A DNA stretch of 64,000 nucleotides from Moritella marina ATCC 15381 (GCF_008931805.1 NZ_CP044399.1:4670364-4734363), one strand, 5' to 3'; shown: positions 1 to 9,276, numbered from the stretch's first letter. Numbers and translations: made by a program. The notes: generated by a model from the letters alone, not told the origin.

Positions 1-12
1 GAGTTGAGTCAT
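1..12 (-). CDS. Possible 5' end of a divergent gene (serB?), cut by the window edge
   Basis: Read on the minus strand, the first 12 bases give ATG ACT CAA CTC, with an AAGGA motif about 11 bases upstream of the ATG. Only four codons are visible, so the product cannot be identified from sequence. The guess that it is serB (phosphoserine phosphatase) rests only on the known habit of ytjB-family genes to be divergent from serB. Confidence 0.25.
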
Positions 13-114
13 TTTGCTACTAATCCTTGTAAACGATAGGTTACTACTAGCAAAGATAACGCATTAGCCTTAAAATTGCGATTCGTAATTACGCTATGCA
101 GAAAGGATCTTGCT

Positions 115-894
115 GTGGTTAAAATGAAGAATAATGACAAGCATGTAGAGACCGAGCTTGTGCAACATGAACCGCATGTAGCGACTCAACAGGCGACTAA
201 AGACAGCTTGCACGGTGAGGACGGCCAGGAAACCAAGACTAAGCGCCGGAATAGATTTCTGAAAGGACAAACCTCATTATTGATCGCATTAAGCTTGAGT
301 ACCTTTTTCATTTTCATTGCCATCTCGTTATATAACAATGTCACGGCTTCGCGTTACCAGCAGGTGGATATGTTGGTACATTCATTATTGGATTATCCGA
401 CTAAAATGGCGGCTAATTTGATTGTCGAACGTGATTCTGACGATAAGCGTACTCGGATCAAGAGTAGAAAACAGCTACAGCAGCTGGTGGATGAGGTAAG
501 CGAAAATCAGTATGTGACGGGGCTGCATATTTTTGCTGAAAACGGTAAGTTATTAAGTTCTTCAGATGAAGATTATGTTGGGCAGCTTATCGCCAACAAA
601 AAGTATATGGCTCCAAATGGGGTCAGGGTATATTTAAAGCCGATATTAGCGGGCGATTTAGAAAGCAATGTTGAAGGCAGTGTTGGAGGCAATGTTGAAA
701 TCAGTATTGAAAGCAAGCCTGTCGGTTTTTTACAACTGCATTTTAATTATCAAGCAATGTTGAAAACCTTTACTATTTTCCAATTTGATGCCACTAAATC
801 TATTTTAATCTTGTTTCTGTTGTTATTGCTAGTTGGTGTCATTATCGGTGTGACGATCAATCGTGTCCATCATAAATTTCGTTCAAAAGGGTAA
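115..894 (+). CDS. ytjB: AhpA/YtjB family membrane protein
   Basis: About 259 residues if started at GTG 115, which has GAAAGGA seven bases upstream; ATG 124 is the alternative and a TTG at 76 extends the frame further. A charged N-terminal tail of about 60 residues is followed by one membrane span (LIALSLSTFFIFIAISLY), a periplasmic domain with the YPTKMAANLIVERD region typical of the SMP_2/AhpA family, and a C-terminal span (SILILFLLLLLVGVII). The topology is inner membrane with a periplasmic sensor-like middle. The biochemical role of the family is not well established. A short low-complexity stretch (repeated VEGSVGGNVEIS) lies before the last span. It ends 4 bases before mpl and may be co-transcribed with it. 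Confidence 0.8.
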   Translation: MVKMKNNDKHVETELVQHEPHVATQQATKDSLHGEDGQETKTKRRNRFLKGQTSLLIALSLSTFFIFIAISLYNNVTASRYQQVDMLVHSLLDYPTKMAANLIVERDSDDKRTRIKSRKQLQQLVDEVSENQYVTGLHIFAENGKLLSSSDEDYVGQLIANKKYMAPNGVRVYLKPILAGDLESNVEGSVGGNVEISIESKPVGFLQLHFNYQAMLKTFTIFQFDATKSILILFLLLLLVGVIIGVTINRVHHKFRSKG

Positions 895-898
895 TCTG

Positions 899-2335
899 AT
901 GTCTAAACATATACATATTCTCGGTATTTGCGGCACTTTCATGGGTGGTATTGCAGTACTGGCTAAACAGCTGGGTTATAAAGTCACTGGCTCTGATGCT
1001 AATGTCTACCCGCCAATGAGCACTCAGCTAGAACAGCAAGGTATCGAACTGATTGAAGGTTATGATCCAAGTCAGCTTGATCCAGCGCCAGATATGGTCA
1101 TTGTCGGTAATGCCATGTCACGCGGTAATCCGTGTGTCGAGTACATGCTTAATCGCAAACTCCCTTATACCTCTGGCCCGCAGTGGTTATCGACACATTT
1201 ATTACAACACCGCTATGTGATTGCCGCGTCGGGTACCCATGGTAAGACGACGACAGCTGCTATGGTGGCGTGGATATTAGAATACGCTGGACTCGAGCCT
1301 GGATTTCTAATCGGCGGTGTGCCACAGAATTTTACTGAATCAGCACGCTTAGGTGGCGGTTATTTCTTTGTTATTGAAGCCGATGAATACGATACCGCGT
1401 TTTTCGATAAGCGCTCTAAGTTTGTGCATTATCAGCCAAATACCCTGATCATGAATAACCTAGAATACGATCACGCTGATATCTTCCCGGACTTAGCGGC
1501 TATTCAACGCCAATTCCACCATGTTGTTAGAACTGTACCGGGTAATGGCCTGATCTTAATGCCAGATAACGTACCGGCATTGGATGAAGTGCAAGCCCAA
1601 GGTTGCTGGACGCCTGTGCAGCGTTTGTCTTTAGAGAGTGGAGAGATGGGTAATGATCATAATAGCCATTGGCAAGCTAAAAAACTGCGTGCAGATGCCA
1701 GTGAATTTGAAGTTTACTGCAAAGGCGAGTTAGCTGGCACGGTGAAGTGGAGTTTGATTGGCGAGCATAATTTACAAAACGGTATGATGGCGATCGCTGC
1801 TGCGCATTATGCGGGTGTGGAATTAAACCAAGCTATAGCAGGGTTAGGCGAGTTTAAAACCCCGAAACGCCGTATGGAAGTGAAAGGGGAAGTACAGGGT
1901 ATCCGCGTTTATGATGACTTTGCCCATCATCCTACCGCGATTACCACTACATTAGCAGGCTTACGTGCGGCTGTGGGTGGTGAACGTATCATTGCAGTGC
2001 TAGAGCCGCGCTCTAACACCATGCGTATGGGTACCCACCAACAAGCGTTAGCACAATCGTTAACTGTCGCTGATGATGTGTTGTTATACCAACCTGAAGG
2101 CCTGGATTGGAATTTACAGCCTGTTGCTGATGAGCTTTGTGTTAGTGCTGGTGATGATAACAGCCCTGAGCAAGTAAGGGATGATAGTGATAAAGCGGTT
2201 ATTCATCAGCAGATTGATAGCTTGATTGCCGAGATCAGCAAGCGAGCACATGCTGAGGATGGCCCTTGTCATGTACTGATTATGAGTAATGGTGGTTTTG
2301 CTGGTATTCATGATAAGTTGCTAGCGCAGTTATAA
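899..2335 (+). CDS. mpl: UDP-N-acetylmuramate:L-alanyl-gamma-D-glutamyl-meso-diaminopimelate ligase
   Basis: Murein-recycling Mur ligase: it joins the recovered tripeptide L-Ala-gamma-D-Glu-mDAP to UDP-MurNAc in the cytoplasm. The N-terminal Rossmann part starts HIHILGICGTFMGG. The ATP-binding P-loop GTHGKTTT lies at residues 112-119, followed by the central Mur ligase motif EADEYDTAFFDKRSKF and the C-terminal domain with the DDFAHHPTAI motif. At 478 residues it is slightly longer than the usual 450-460; extra residues sit near the C-terminus (about 405-435). The start at ATG 899 is chosen because GGG lies 5-8 bases upstream and family members begin MxxHIHILGI; an upstream in-frame start would overlap ytjB. 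A stem-loop follows the stop. Confidence 0.97.
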   Translation: MSKHIHILGICGTFMGGIAVLAKQLGYKVTGSDANVYPPMSTQLEQQGIELIEGYDPSQLDPAPDMVIVGNAMSRGNPCVEYMLNRKLPYTSGPQWLSTHLLQHRYVIAASGTHGKTTTAAMVAWILEYAGLEPGFLIGGVPQNFTESARLGGGYFFVIEADEYDTAFFDKRSKFVHYQPNTLIMNNLEYDHADIFPDLAAIQRQFHHVVRTVPGNGLILMPDNVPALDEVQAQGCWTPVQRLSLESGEMGNDHNSHWQAKKLRADASEFEVYCKGELAGTVKWSLIGEHNLQNGMMAIAAAHYAGVELNQAIAGLGEFKTPKRRMEVKGEVQGIRVYDDFAHHPTAITTTLAGLRAAVGGERIIAVLEPRSNTMRMGTHQQALAQSLTVADDVLLYQPEGLDWNLQPVADELCVSAGDDNSPEQVRDDSDKAVIHQQIDSLIAEISKRAHAEDGPCHVLIMSNGGFAGIHDKLLAQL

Positions 2336-2357
2336 TAGCGATATAGGTATATCGCTA
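2336..2357 (+). terminator. Perfect 9-bp stem-loop after mpl
   Basis: The arms AGCGATATA and TATATCGCT flank a GG loop directly after the mpl stop. There is no real T-tract (only ATTT), so it may be a weak terminator or an mRNA 3'-end stabiliser. Confidence 0.4.
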
Positions 2358-2403
2358 TTTGCGATATATAGCAGTTTGCGATACACTTAATACAATAACA
2401 ATT

Positions 2404-2417
2404 CTATTATTGAATAG
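2404..2417. promoter_or_regulatory. Candidate operator palindrome upstream of the toxin-antitoxin pair
   Basis: CTATT-ATTG-AATAG is a perfect short inverted repeat ending 8 bases before the GTG start of the toxin gene. Toxin-antitoxin operons are usually autorepressed at palindromes in this position. The match is short and could be chance. Confidence 0.3.
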
Positions 2418-2425
2418 GGAAAATT

Positions 2426-2800
2426 GTGCGAGTAATAACGACCACTCGGATTAAACAAGCCATGCTGCAATATCCGCAATGGAGAGTTGGATTAGATTTA
2501 TGGATAGCTACGTTTAACCAAAAAGGGTTGAGTGTCGTTTCCTACCAGGAAGTTAGAGATAAATGGAAACAAGCTTCGGGTTGGAATACAGATAGGGTTG
2601 CTGGCGCACGACTTAAGAATGAAGATGATAGTTACGGTTCCATTTACGATTTATATATCTTTGATATTCATGGCACAGACTGTCGGATATTATCGAAAAT
2701 AAGTAAAGGAACGATATATATTCGTGCGGTCTTCTCTCATGCAGAATATGATAAATGGTGTAATAACAACATTCATCAGGGAAAAATGAAAAAAAGGTGA
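2426..2800 (+). CDS. HigB-family type II toxin (RelE-superfamily mRNA interferase)
   Basis: A 124-residue protein with GTG start and AGGGAAA upstream. The conserved HigB_toxin ending is visible: hydrophobic strand YDLYIFDIHGTDCRIL, then SKISKGTIYIRAVFSHAEYDKW, matching the KINYxxGxxYIRFxxTHAEYD pattern of this family. The N-terminus RVITTTRIKQAMLQYP also fits. Such toxins cleave mRNA at the ribosome and are neutralised by a helix-turn-helix antitoxin encoded just downstream, as here. Unlike the typical ~100-residue members it has a longer middle (a KWKQASGWNTDRVAGARLKN segment). The coding frame is AT-rich relative to mpl and ubiX, consistent with later insertion. Confidence 0.85.
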   Translation: MRVITTTRIKQAMLQYPQWRVGLDLWIATFNQKGLSVVSYQEVRDKWKQASGWNTDRVAGARLKNEDDSYGSIYDLYIFDIHGTDCRILSKISKGTIYIRAVFSHAEYDKWCNNNIHQGKMKKR

Positions 2801-2805
2801 TGTTT

Positions 2806-3255
2806 ATGAATACGAATGAATATACCAATCTTACTAATATGTTCACTGCTTTAGGATCTATTGTTAGCAATTATCCGACGAGTGTGATGACGCTAATGAA
2901 ATTCACTTCATCCGCTATTGAAAATGATGATGAGGTGTTAGAACGCGCTGAAATCATGGATAGAATGATGGACATGGCCAAAGATGAACATGATATGACA
3001 CTTATTTTTGCTAATGCCATAGCCGATAGAATAGAAGAATATGAAGCGAATAATTTAGAACTACCAACAATTTCACCCGCGGAAAGACTTAAAGGTTTAA
3101 TGGAGATCAAATCTTTGAAACAAAGTGATCTTAGTCATATTGCACCGCAAAGTGTTGTTAGTGATATTCTAAATTACAAGAGAGAAGTAAATTTAAAGCA
3201 AGCAAAAGCATTCTCTGAATTTTTTAATTTACCTATCGAACATTTTATCGATTAA
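2806..3255 (+). CDS. HigA-like XRE-family antitoxin
   Basis: About 149 residues. The C-terminal third is a helix-turn-helix: RLKGLMEIKSLKQSDLSHIA then VVSDILNYKREVNLKQAKAF, the usual XRE arrangement, ending FFNLPIEHFID as in HigA-type antitoxins paired with HigB_toxin-domain proteins. The N-terminal ~90 residues are acidic and helical and probably bind the toxin. ATG 2806 is preferred because AAAAAGG lies 8 bases upstream; GTG 2797 or ATG 2800 would overlap the toxin stop. Toxin first, antitoxin second is the higBA order. The pair stands between mpl and ubiX and likely has its own promoter. Confidence 0.82.
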   Translation: MNTNEYTNLTNMFTALGSIVSNYPTSVMTLMKFTSSAIENDDEVLERAEIMDRMMDMAKDEHDMTLIFANAIADRIEEYEANNLELPTISPAERLKGLMEIKSLKQSDLSHIAPQSVVSDILNYKREVNLKQAKAFSEFFNLPIEHFID

Positions 3256-3273
3256 TGTAATAAAGGCACTTTA

Positions 3274-3906
3274 ATGACAATGACTACACCAGCTGATTTT
3301 GTTTTTAGTAAACGTATTACCTTGGGTATTAGCGGCGCATCAGGCTCACAATATGCGGTGCGTTTATTGGAATTATTATTAGCAGCGAATGTACAGGTAC
3401 ATTTATTGATGTCTGATGCTGCTAAAGTAGTGATGGCGACAGAAACGGATGAGAAATGGCCTGCGGATAATAAATCACTGCAACTGTTTTTAACCGATAA
3501 ATACCAAGCCAAAGCCGGGCAGTTGTTAGTGCCGAGCAGTAAAGATTGGTTCTCTCCGGTAGCATCAGGCTCTGGTGCGCCAAAACAGATGGTGATCTGC
3601 CCTTGTAGTATGGGGACAGTCGCGGCTGTAGCCCAAGGCATGTCGACTAACTTGTTACAACGCGCTGCGGATGTAGTATTAAAAGAGCGCGGCCAGTTAG
3701 TGCTGATCCCACGTGAAACGCCACTGTCGCCAATTCACCTAGAGAATATGCTGAAGTTATCGCGCTTAGGGGTAACGATCATGCCTGCATCTCCGGGTTT
3801 CTACCGTAAACCGGAAACGCTGGATGATTTAATTGATTTGATGGTAGCGCGTATTTTGGATCACTTGGATGTGGATCAGGATATTTACGCGGGGTGGGGA
3901 AGGTAA
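3274..3906 (+). CDS. ubiX: Flavin prenyltransferase UbiX
   Basis: Makes prenylated FMN, the cofactor of the UbiD decarboxylase in ubiquinone synthesis; cytoplasmic flavoprotein. The FMN-binding [17 protein letters not shown] motif is at residues 19-35, and the later [26 protein letters not shown] and [16 protein letters not shown] blocks are diagnostic. At 210 residues it is normal for the family. AAAGGCA upstream supports ATG 3274; ATG 3280 is a possible alternative. In related genera ubiX lies next to mpl, so the intervening toxin-antitoxin pair looks like an insertion. Confidence 0.96.
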   Translation: MTMTTPADFVFSKRITLGISGASGSQYAVRLLELLLAANVQVHLLMSDAAKVVMATETDEKWPADNKSLQLFLTDKYQAKAGQLLVPSSKDWFSPVASGSGAPKQMVICPCSMGTVAAVAQGMSTNLLQRAADVVLKERGQLVLIPRETPLSPIHLENMLKLSRLGVTIMPASPGFYRKPETLDDLIDLMVARILDHLDVDQDIYAGWGR

Positions 3907-3917
3907 GGACAAGATAT

Positions 3918-4152
3918 GACCCCACCCTAACCCTCCCCTTGAAGGTAAAGGGAGGGGATTAAAATAGCACCAAACTAATAATTTACCAGTCAGCTGGATT
4001 AACAATGAAGTCTTGCTCTTTCTCCTCCCCTTGAAGGTAAAGGGAGGGGATTAAAATAGCACCAAACTAATAATTTACCAGTCAGCTGGATTGACAATGA
4101 AGTCTTGCTCTTTCTCCTCCCCTTAACTTTAGGGGGAGGCCGGGAGGGGGTC
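3918..4152. repeat. Compound copy of the GACCCC...GGGGTC palindromic repeat with a 92-bp tandem duplication
   Basis: The element starts GACCCCACCCTAACCCTCCCC and ends GGGGGAGGCCGGGAGGGGGTC, i.e. inverted G/C-tract termini. Inside, 3932-4023 and 4024-4115 are a direct tandem duplication of 92 bp; the one mismatch seen is GGATTAACAATG versus GGATTGACAATG. Each unit holds the hairpin CCTCCCCTTGAAGGTAAAGGGAGGGG and the tail TTGACAATGAAGTCTTGCTC. The same hairpin and tail recur at 5638-7090, 8334-8380 and 54843-54999. It is non-coding and lies between ubiX and the regulator, which converge on it, so it may also act as a terminator. Confidence 0.8.
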
Positions 4153-4189
4153 ATCTCTAAGTTTCTTTTTCAAGGGGGGTCGCTCGGGG

Positions 4190-4825
4190 TCATTCCTCCG
4201 CTTTAGCCAACGCCGACGTTACATACTTCTCTAAAAACGCGATAATGCCTTCTCTGTCCATTGCTTGCGGCTGATTCACTAACTGCAGGATCATATAACC
4301 TTGGTTTGATAAACTGCGTGCAAACTCTGTGGTGGTTAAATAGGTATTGATCTCGCCTGATGCGATCGCAGGTGCGATCTTGTCACTGATAATGGCGATA
4401 TTATTATCAAGTAACGCAAGATAACGCGGCCAGGTATCCTCACGAATAGCTGAACTCCATTCTAGCCAGATATAAGTGAATTGTGGGTTGTTGATCGCGG
4501 CATCGACAAAATCGGCTAAGTAATCATGAATGGCTTGGTGGGGGCTTTTTGGTTGCTGCTCGTTAATATCAATAAAGTTCTTGCGCACCATATGACTGAA
4601 AAAATCTTCAATTTGTACTAAGACATGATCAACCAACAGTTCTCTGCTGCTGAAGTAGTTAAATACAGTGGCGACTGAGACTTGTGCTAACTGGGCTATT
4701 TCAGCATGACCAGCACGGCCAAGGCCACGTTTAGAGAAGACTTCGATGGCACACTGCATCAATTGTTCACGACGAGCTTCGGGAGACAGGCGGGTGCGCC
4801 GTCTGATTACTGCTGGCATTTCCAT
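4190..4825 (-). CDS. LuxR/HapR/OpaR/LitR-type TetR-family quorum-sensing regulator
   Basis: A TetR-fold DNA-binding regulator of 211 residues. The N-terminal segment RTRLSPEARREQLMQCAIEVF and the recognition region HAEIAQLAQVSVATVFNYF closely follow V. cholerae HapR and V. harveyi LuxR (RTRLSP, HADIAEIAQVSVATVFNYF, as I recall them), which are master regulators at low or high cell density. The ligand-binding half contains YIWLEWSSAIREDTWPRYLAL, equivalent to the VWFEWSASTRDEVWP part of HapR. Location beside and divergent from hpt also matches hapR in vibrios. It may therefore control biofilm, polysaccharide and secreted products, but no target site was identified here. ATG 4819 (MPAVIR) is an alternative start. 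Confidence 0.88.
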   Translation of the reverse strand: MEMPAVIRRRTRLSPEARREQLMQCAIEVFSKRGLGRAGHAEIAQLAQVSVATVFNYFSSRELLVDHVLVQIEDFFSHMVRKNFIDINEQQPKSPHQAIHDYLADFVDAAINNPQFTYIWLEWSSAIREDTWPRYLALLDNNIAIISDKIAPAIASGEINTYLTTTEFARSLSNQGYMILQLVNQPQAMDREGIIAFLEKYVTSALAKAEE

Positions 4826-5056
4826 ATGTTGTATCCAAGTAAAAGGTATGGTTGTTAAATTATTGTTAAGATTATCACTAGGGTTGCACTCATTTCAACC
4901 GCAATGCGAAACGAATGACGTTTTTAAGCTAACGCGTTATGGATTCTAATCACTATAAATTCAGTGGTTTTTAGTGAAACCATTTCGACTATGGCTATTA
5001 GGCTGTTAAACTACGCGCAATATAAATCATTATGATCACCGTTTGGAGAAACTAAC

Positions 5057-5590
5057 ATGAAACACACTGTTGAAGTGATGATCACTGAAGCTGACGTGCA
5101 AGCAAAAGTAAAAGAATTAGCGGCACAAATTGAAACGCATTACCAAGATACTGATACGCTAATCATTGTTTGTTTATTACGTGGTTCGGTTATCTATATG
5201 TCGGATCTGTGTCGCCACATTAATTTACCGATTGAATTGGATTTCATGACAGCATCTAGCTACGGTAATTCAATGGAAAGTAACCGTGATGTACGCATCT
5301 TAAAAGACTTAGATAGCGACATTAAAGGTAAAGATGTACTTATCGTTGAAGACATCATTGATACGGGGTTCACGTTAAGCAAGATCAAAACGATGTTAGA
5401 ACTGCGCGACCCTAAATCAATTACTATCACTACGTTACTTGATAAGCCTTCTCGTCGTGAAGTTAACGTACCTGTTGATTGGGTTGGTTTTGAGATCCCA
5501 GATGAATTCGTGGTTGGTTATGGTATCGATTACGGTCAAAAATACCGTAACTTGCCTTACGTAGGTAAAGTTGTACCGTTAGAAGGTTAA
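5057..5590 (+). CDS. hpt: Hypoxanthine phosphoribosyltransferase
   Basis: Purine-salvage enzyme converting hypoxanthine (and guanine) plus PRPP to IMP/GMP in the cytoplasm. The PRPP-binding signature [11 protein letters not shown] is at residues 94-104, with the [16 protein letters not shown] loop near residue 40-55 and [18 protein letters not shown] near the C-terminus. The length of 177 is standard. GGAG lies 9 bases before ATG 5057. The 231-bp gap to the divergent regulator must hold both promoters. Confidence 0.97.
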   Translation: MKHTVEVMITEADVQAKVKELAAQIETHYQDTDTLIIVCLLRGSVIYMSDLCRHINLPIELDFMTASSYGNSMESNRDVRILKDLDSDIKGKDVLIVEDIIDTGFTLSKIKTMLELRDPKSITITTLLDKPSRREVNVPVDWVGFEIPDEFVVGYGIDYGQKYRNLPYVGKVVPLEG

Positions 5591-5637
5591 TTTCTAGTAA
5601 TAAGCCTAAGACATAACCTGCCTAACCGCCTAAGACT

Positions 5638-5736
5638 GACCCCCTCCCAACCTCCCCTGCTTTTTATTGTAAATAAGAAGGGAGGGGATAAGAGCTGACC
5701 CCACCCTAACCCTCCCCTACTTTTTATATAAAAATA
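5638..5736. repeat. Left part of a palindromic repeat split by the IS3 element
   Basis: Starts GACCCCCTCCCAACCTCCCC, contains a hairpin CCTCCCCTGC...GAAGGGAGGGG, then a second GACCCCACCCTAACCCTCCCC start and TTTTTATATAAAAATA, where the IS begins. Continuity with 6994-7090 is shown by comparison with the uninterrupted copy at 54843-54999 read on the minus strand. Confidence 0.75.
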
Positions 5737-5779
5737 TGTAGTGGTCAAGTAAAACTGTACACCTAGATAGGCGTTTAAA

Positions 5780-6924
<1,145 letters not shown>

Positions 6925-6993
6925 TGTGTACACCGTTTTTATGTTGAGGGTATTCTATCCCATTTAGGTGTACAGATTCATTAAACCACTTCA

Positions 6994-7090
6994 ATAGAAG
7001 GGAGGGGATAAAATAGCGCCAAGCTAAATTGACAACGAAGTCTTGCTCTTATTCCTCCCCTTAACTTTAGGGGGAGGCTAGGAGGGGGTC
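6994..7090. repeat. Right part of the IS-split palindromic repeat
   Basis: Continues GAAGGGAGGGGATAAAATAG, CGCCAAGC, TTGACAACGAAGTCTTGCTC and the closing hairpin CCTCCCCTTAACTTTAGGGGGAGG, ending GGAGGGGGTC. This is the same order as in the 3918-4152 copy and as the minus-strand reading of 54843-54999. It lies just before the ABC transporter ATPase gene. Confidence 0.75.
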
Positions 7091-7158
7091 TTTAACTAGC
7101 ATTTCTACCGCTTTCCAGTATAATTCAGCTCCCATTCTTTACTGGATTTGTCCATCAC

Positions 7159-8085
7159 ATGACGTTAGCACTTGAAATAAAAGGGCTCCAGAAGACGTAT
7201 TCTGGCGGAGTTCAGGCGGTAAAAAATATAGATCTAACCGTAGCAAAAGGCGATTTTTATGCGCTACTCGGGCCTAACGGTGCGGGTAAGTCGACTACGA
7301 TCGGCGTGATGAGCTCACTGGTAAATAAAACAGCAGGGCAAGTTAAGATCTTCGGTTTTGATATTGATACTGACCTTGAAGCGGCAAAGAGCCATATTGG
7401 TTTAGTACCACAAGAATTTAATTTTAATCCGTTTGAGAAAATTGAAAACATTATTGTCAATCAGGCGGGTTATTACGGTGTGCCACGTAAAGAAGCGTTA
7501 GTGCGTTGTGAAGCATTGCTAAAACAGCTGGAATTATGGGATAAACGCCATGAAGCGGCGCGTAATTTATCGGGTGGTATGAAACGCCGATTAATGATCG
7601 CACGGGCGTTAGTGCATAACCCACAATTACTTATTTTAGATGAACCGACTGCGGGTGTTGATATTGAACTGCGCCGTACTATGTGGGAGTTCTTACAACG
7701 TAAGAACGAAGAGGGTATTACCATTATCCTGACAACGCATTATTTAGAAGAAGCGGAAATGCTGTGCCGTAATATTGGTATTATTGATAAAGGTTTGTTA
7801 ATTGAGAATACCTCGATGAAGTCGCTGTTATCGAAACTTAATAGTGAGTCCTATCTATTAGATATCAACAGTCAATTAATTAAACCTGAATTAGACGGTT
7901 ACAGTTGTCGATTATTGGATGATCATACTTTAGAAGTGGACGTGGCTAAGAGCCGTGGCTTGAATTCGTTATTTGCACAATTAGCGGCGATGAATATTCA
8001 AGTGCAGGGTATCCGTAATAAAGAGAATCGTTTAGAAGCGCTGTTTATGGATATAGTGGAGCAGGGGCGTCAAGCTGCCTCTTAA
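7159..8085 (+). CDS. yadG: ABC transporter ATP-binding protein, YadG type
   Basis: 308 residues. Walker A GPNGAGKS at 38-45, Q-loop LVPQEFNFN, signature LSGGMKRR at 137-144, Walker B LLILDEP at 157-163, and H-loop TTHYLEEAE. The extra C-terminal ~85 residues after the ATPase core match the YadG/DrrA-like multidrug or polyketide exporter subfamily. It should pair with the permease at 8412. The substrate is unknown. Unlike the usual tight operon, the two genes are 326 bp apart and separated by a repeat, a strong hairpin and half of a G/C-tract element. There is no strong ribosome site before ATG 7159. Confidence 0.9.
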   Translation: MTLALEIKGLQKTYSGGVQAVKNIDLTVAKGDFYALLGPNGAGKSTTIGVMSSLVNKTAGQVKIFGFDIDTDLEAAKSHIGLVPQEFNFNPFEKIENIIVNQAGYYGVPRKEALVRCEALLKQLELWDKRHEAARNLSGGMKRRLMIARALVHNPQLLILDEPTAGVDIELRRTMWEFLQRKNEEGITIILTTHYLEEAEMLCRNIGIIDKGLLIENTSMKSLLSKLNSESYLLDINSQLIKPELDGYSCRLLDDHTLEVDVAKSRGLNSLFAQLAAMNIQVQGIRNKENRLEALFMDIVEQGRQAAS

Positions 8086-8090
8086 CCACG

Positions 8091-8183
8091 AATTGATTAA
8101 AGACGAGAGCACGGCGTGAATACATCCTTGTAGCCTTGGGGTTGGCATCCCTGCCAACAACAGCTCTCTTTCTTTAATGAATT
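8091..8183. repeat. Structured intergenic element with nested inverted repeats
   Basis: The outer arms AATTGATTAAAGA and TCTTTAATGAATT pair, with GAGAGC/GCTCTC continuing the stem after a bulge, and an inner hairpin GTTGGCA-TCCC-TGCCAAC. The loop contains TACATCCTTGTAGCC. A similar design (outer stem, CATCC motifs, inner GGCCATCCATGGCC) appears at 63902-63983, so this may be a dispersed non-coding repeat class. Confidence 0.55.
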
Positions 8184-8215
8184 CATTATGTATTAAATCG
8201 TATGCATTGAGTTAT

Positions 8216-8258
8216 GAGTTAAATAAAGACGACAACAGTTGTCTTTATTTATTAACTC
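8216..8258 (+). terminator. Strong hairpin between the ATPase and permease genes
   Basis: AAATAAAGAC and GTCTTTATTT form a perfect 10-bp stem around GACAACAGTT, with outer GAGTTAA/TTAACTC arms. The flanking A and T runs give a terminator-like shape, possibly bidirectional. If active, the permease gene needs its own promoter. The 8086-8411 gap otherwise holds the structured repeat at 8091-8183 and the G/C-tract element at 8334-8380. Confidence 0.55.
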
Positions 8259-8333
8259 TCCACGGATTATTTCGTCGTTTGCACAATGGTTGAATTAGTT
8301 ACGAGTTAAGCAAAGACTGCGCAAGGTTTTTCC

Positions 8334-8380
8334 TTGCTCTTGCTCCTCCCCTTTTTGAAGGGGGAGGTTGGGAGGGGGTC
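8334..8380. repeat. Half copy of the G/C-tract palindromic repeat
   Basis: Reads TTGCTCTTGCTCCTCCCC, then TTTTTGAAGGGGGAGGTTGG and GAGGGGGTC, corresponding to the closing half of the element at 6994-7090. The opening GACCCC half is absent. Confidence 0.65.
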
Positions 8381-8411
8381 TGCACTGGCACTTAAATAGG
8401 TTAGTTATAAA

Positions 8412-9182
8412 ATGAAAGCAAATTATTTAATCGCGTTTAAAAGTATTTTAAATAAAGAGATCACCCGTTTTACCCGTATTTGGGTGCAAACGTTAGTGCC
8501 GCCAGCTATTACGATGTCGTTGTACTTTGTAATATTCGGTAATCTCATCGGTTCTCGGGTAGGGCTGATGGATGGCTTTAGTTATATGGCGTTTATTGTT
8601 CCTGGTTTGATTATGATGTCGGTGATCACCAATTCGTATTCGAATGTGGCATCGTCGTTTTACAGTGCTAAGTTCCAGGGTAATATTGAAGAATTGTTAG
8701 TATCGCCAGTACCGACGTATATCATTATTGCGGGTTATGTAGGTGGTGGTGTTGCACGTGGTGTGCTGGTGGGCTTTATTGTTACCTGCGTATCGCTGTT
8801 CTTTGTACCACTACAGATCCATAGTGTATTAGTGATTGTCACTACGTTATTACTGACTTCGATTTTATTCGCGTTAGCGGGTTTATTAAATGCCATTTTT
8901 GCGAAAAGCTTTGATGACATTTCCATTATTCCAACGTTTATATTAACGCCGTTAACCTATTTAGGCGGGGTGTTTTATTCAACATCATTGCTACCACCTG
9001 TATGGGAAACTATTTCACACGCCAATCCAATTATCTATATGGTCAGCGCGTTCCGTAATGGTTTCTTAGGTATTGAAAATATTCCATTATTCTATTCATT
9101 TGCTGTCATCATCGGCTTTATCGCCGTGTTATATACACTGGTATATCGCTTGATCAGTAAAGGTGTAGGTTTAAGAAGTTAA
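8412..9182 (+). CDS. yadH: ABC-2 type permease, YadH type
   Basis: 256 residues with six hydrophobic segments, beginning after KEITRFTRIWVQTLVPPAIT and ending RLISKGVGLRS. The FSYMAFIVPGLIMMSVITNSY and NIEELLVSPVPTYIIIAGYV regions and the NPIIYMVSAFRNGFLG motif are typical of the YadH/NodJ-type inner-membrane exporter subunit. It should act with the ATPase at 7159. The substrate is not known. There is no strong Shine-Dalgarno; TTAGTTATAAA precedes ATG 8412. Confidence 0.92.
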   Translation: MKANYLIAFKSILNKEITRFTRIWVQTLVPPAITMSLYFVIFGNLIGSRVGLMDGFSYMAFIVPGLIMMSVITNSYSNVASSFYSAKFQGNIEELLVSPVPTYIIIAGYVGGGVARGVLVGFIVTCVSLFFVPLQIHSVLVIVTTLLLTSILFALAGLLNAIFAKSFDDISIIPTFILTPLTYLGGVFYSTSLLPPVWETISHANPIIYMVSAFRNGFLGIENIPLFYSFAVIIGFIAVLYTLVYRLISKGVGLRS

Positions 9183-9192
9183 AAGCTAAAGA

Positions 9193-9276
9193 GACCCCCT
9201 CCCAGCCTCCCCCTAAAGATAAGGGGAGGAGTGGTCTTATTCCCCCCTTTGTTTTAAGGGGGGGCTAGGGGGGGTC
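9193..9276. repeat. Paired G/C-tract palindromes after the permease gene
   Basis: GACCCCCTCCCAGCCTCCCC, then a CCCCTAAAGATAAGGGG-type hairpin, GTGGTCTTATT, and a second hairpin CCCCCCTTTGTTTTAAGGGGGGG ending GGGGGGGTC. It has the same terminal motifs as the other copies but lacks the TTGACAATGAAGTCTTGC middle part. Confidence 0.65.

Noticed and set aside
3918..4152. Direct repeats as a CRISPR array
   Set aside because: Only two 92-bp near-identical copies, with palindromes and no spacer pattern.
4746..4949. Open frame antisense to the start of the regulator gene
   Set aside because: Shadow of the regulator on the opposite strand, with no initiation signal.
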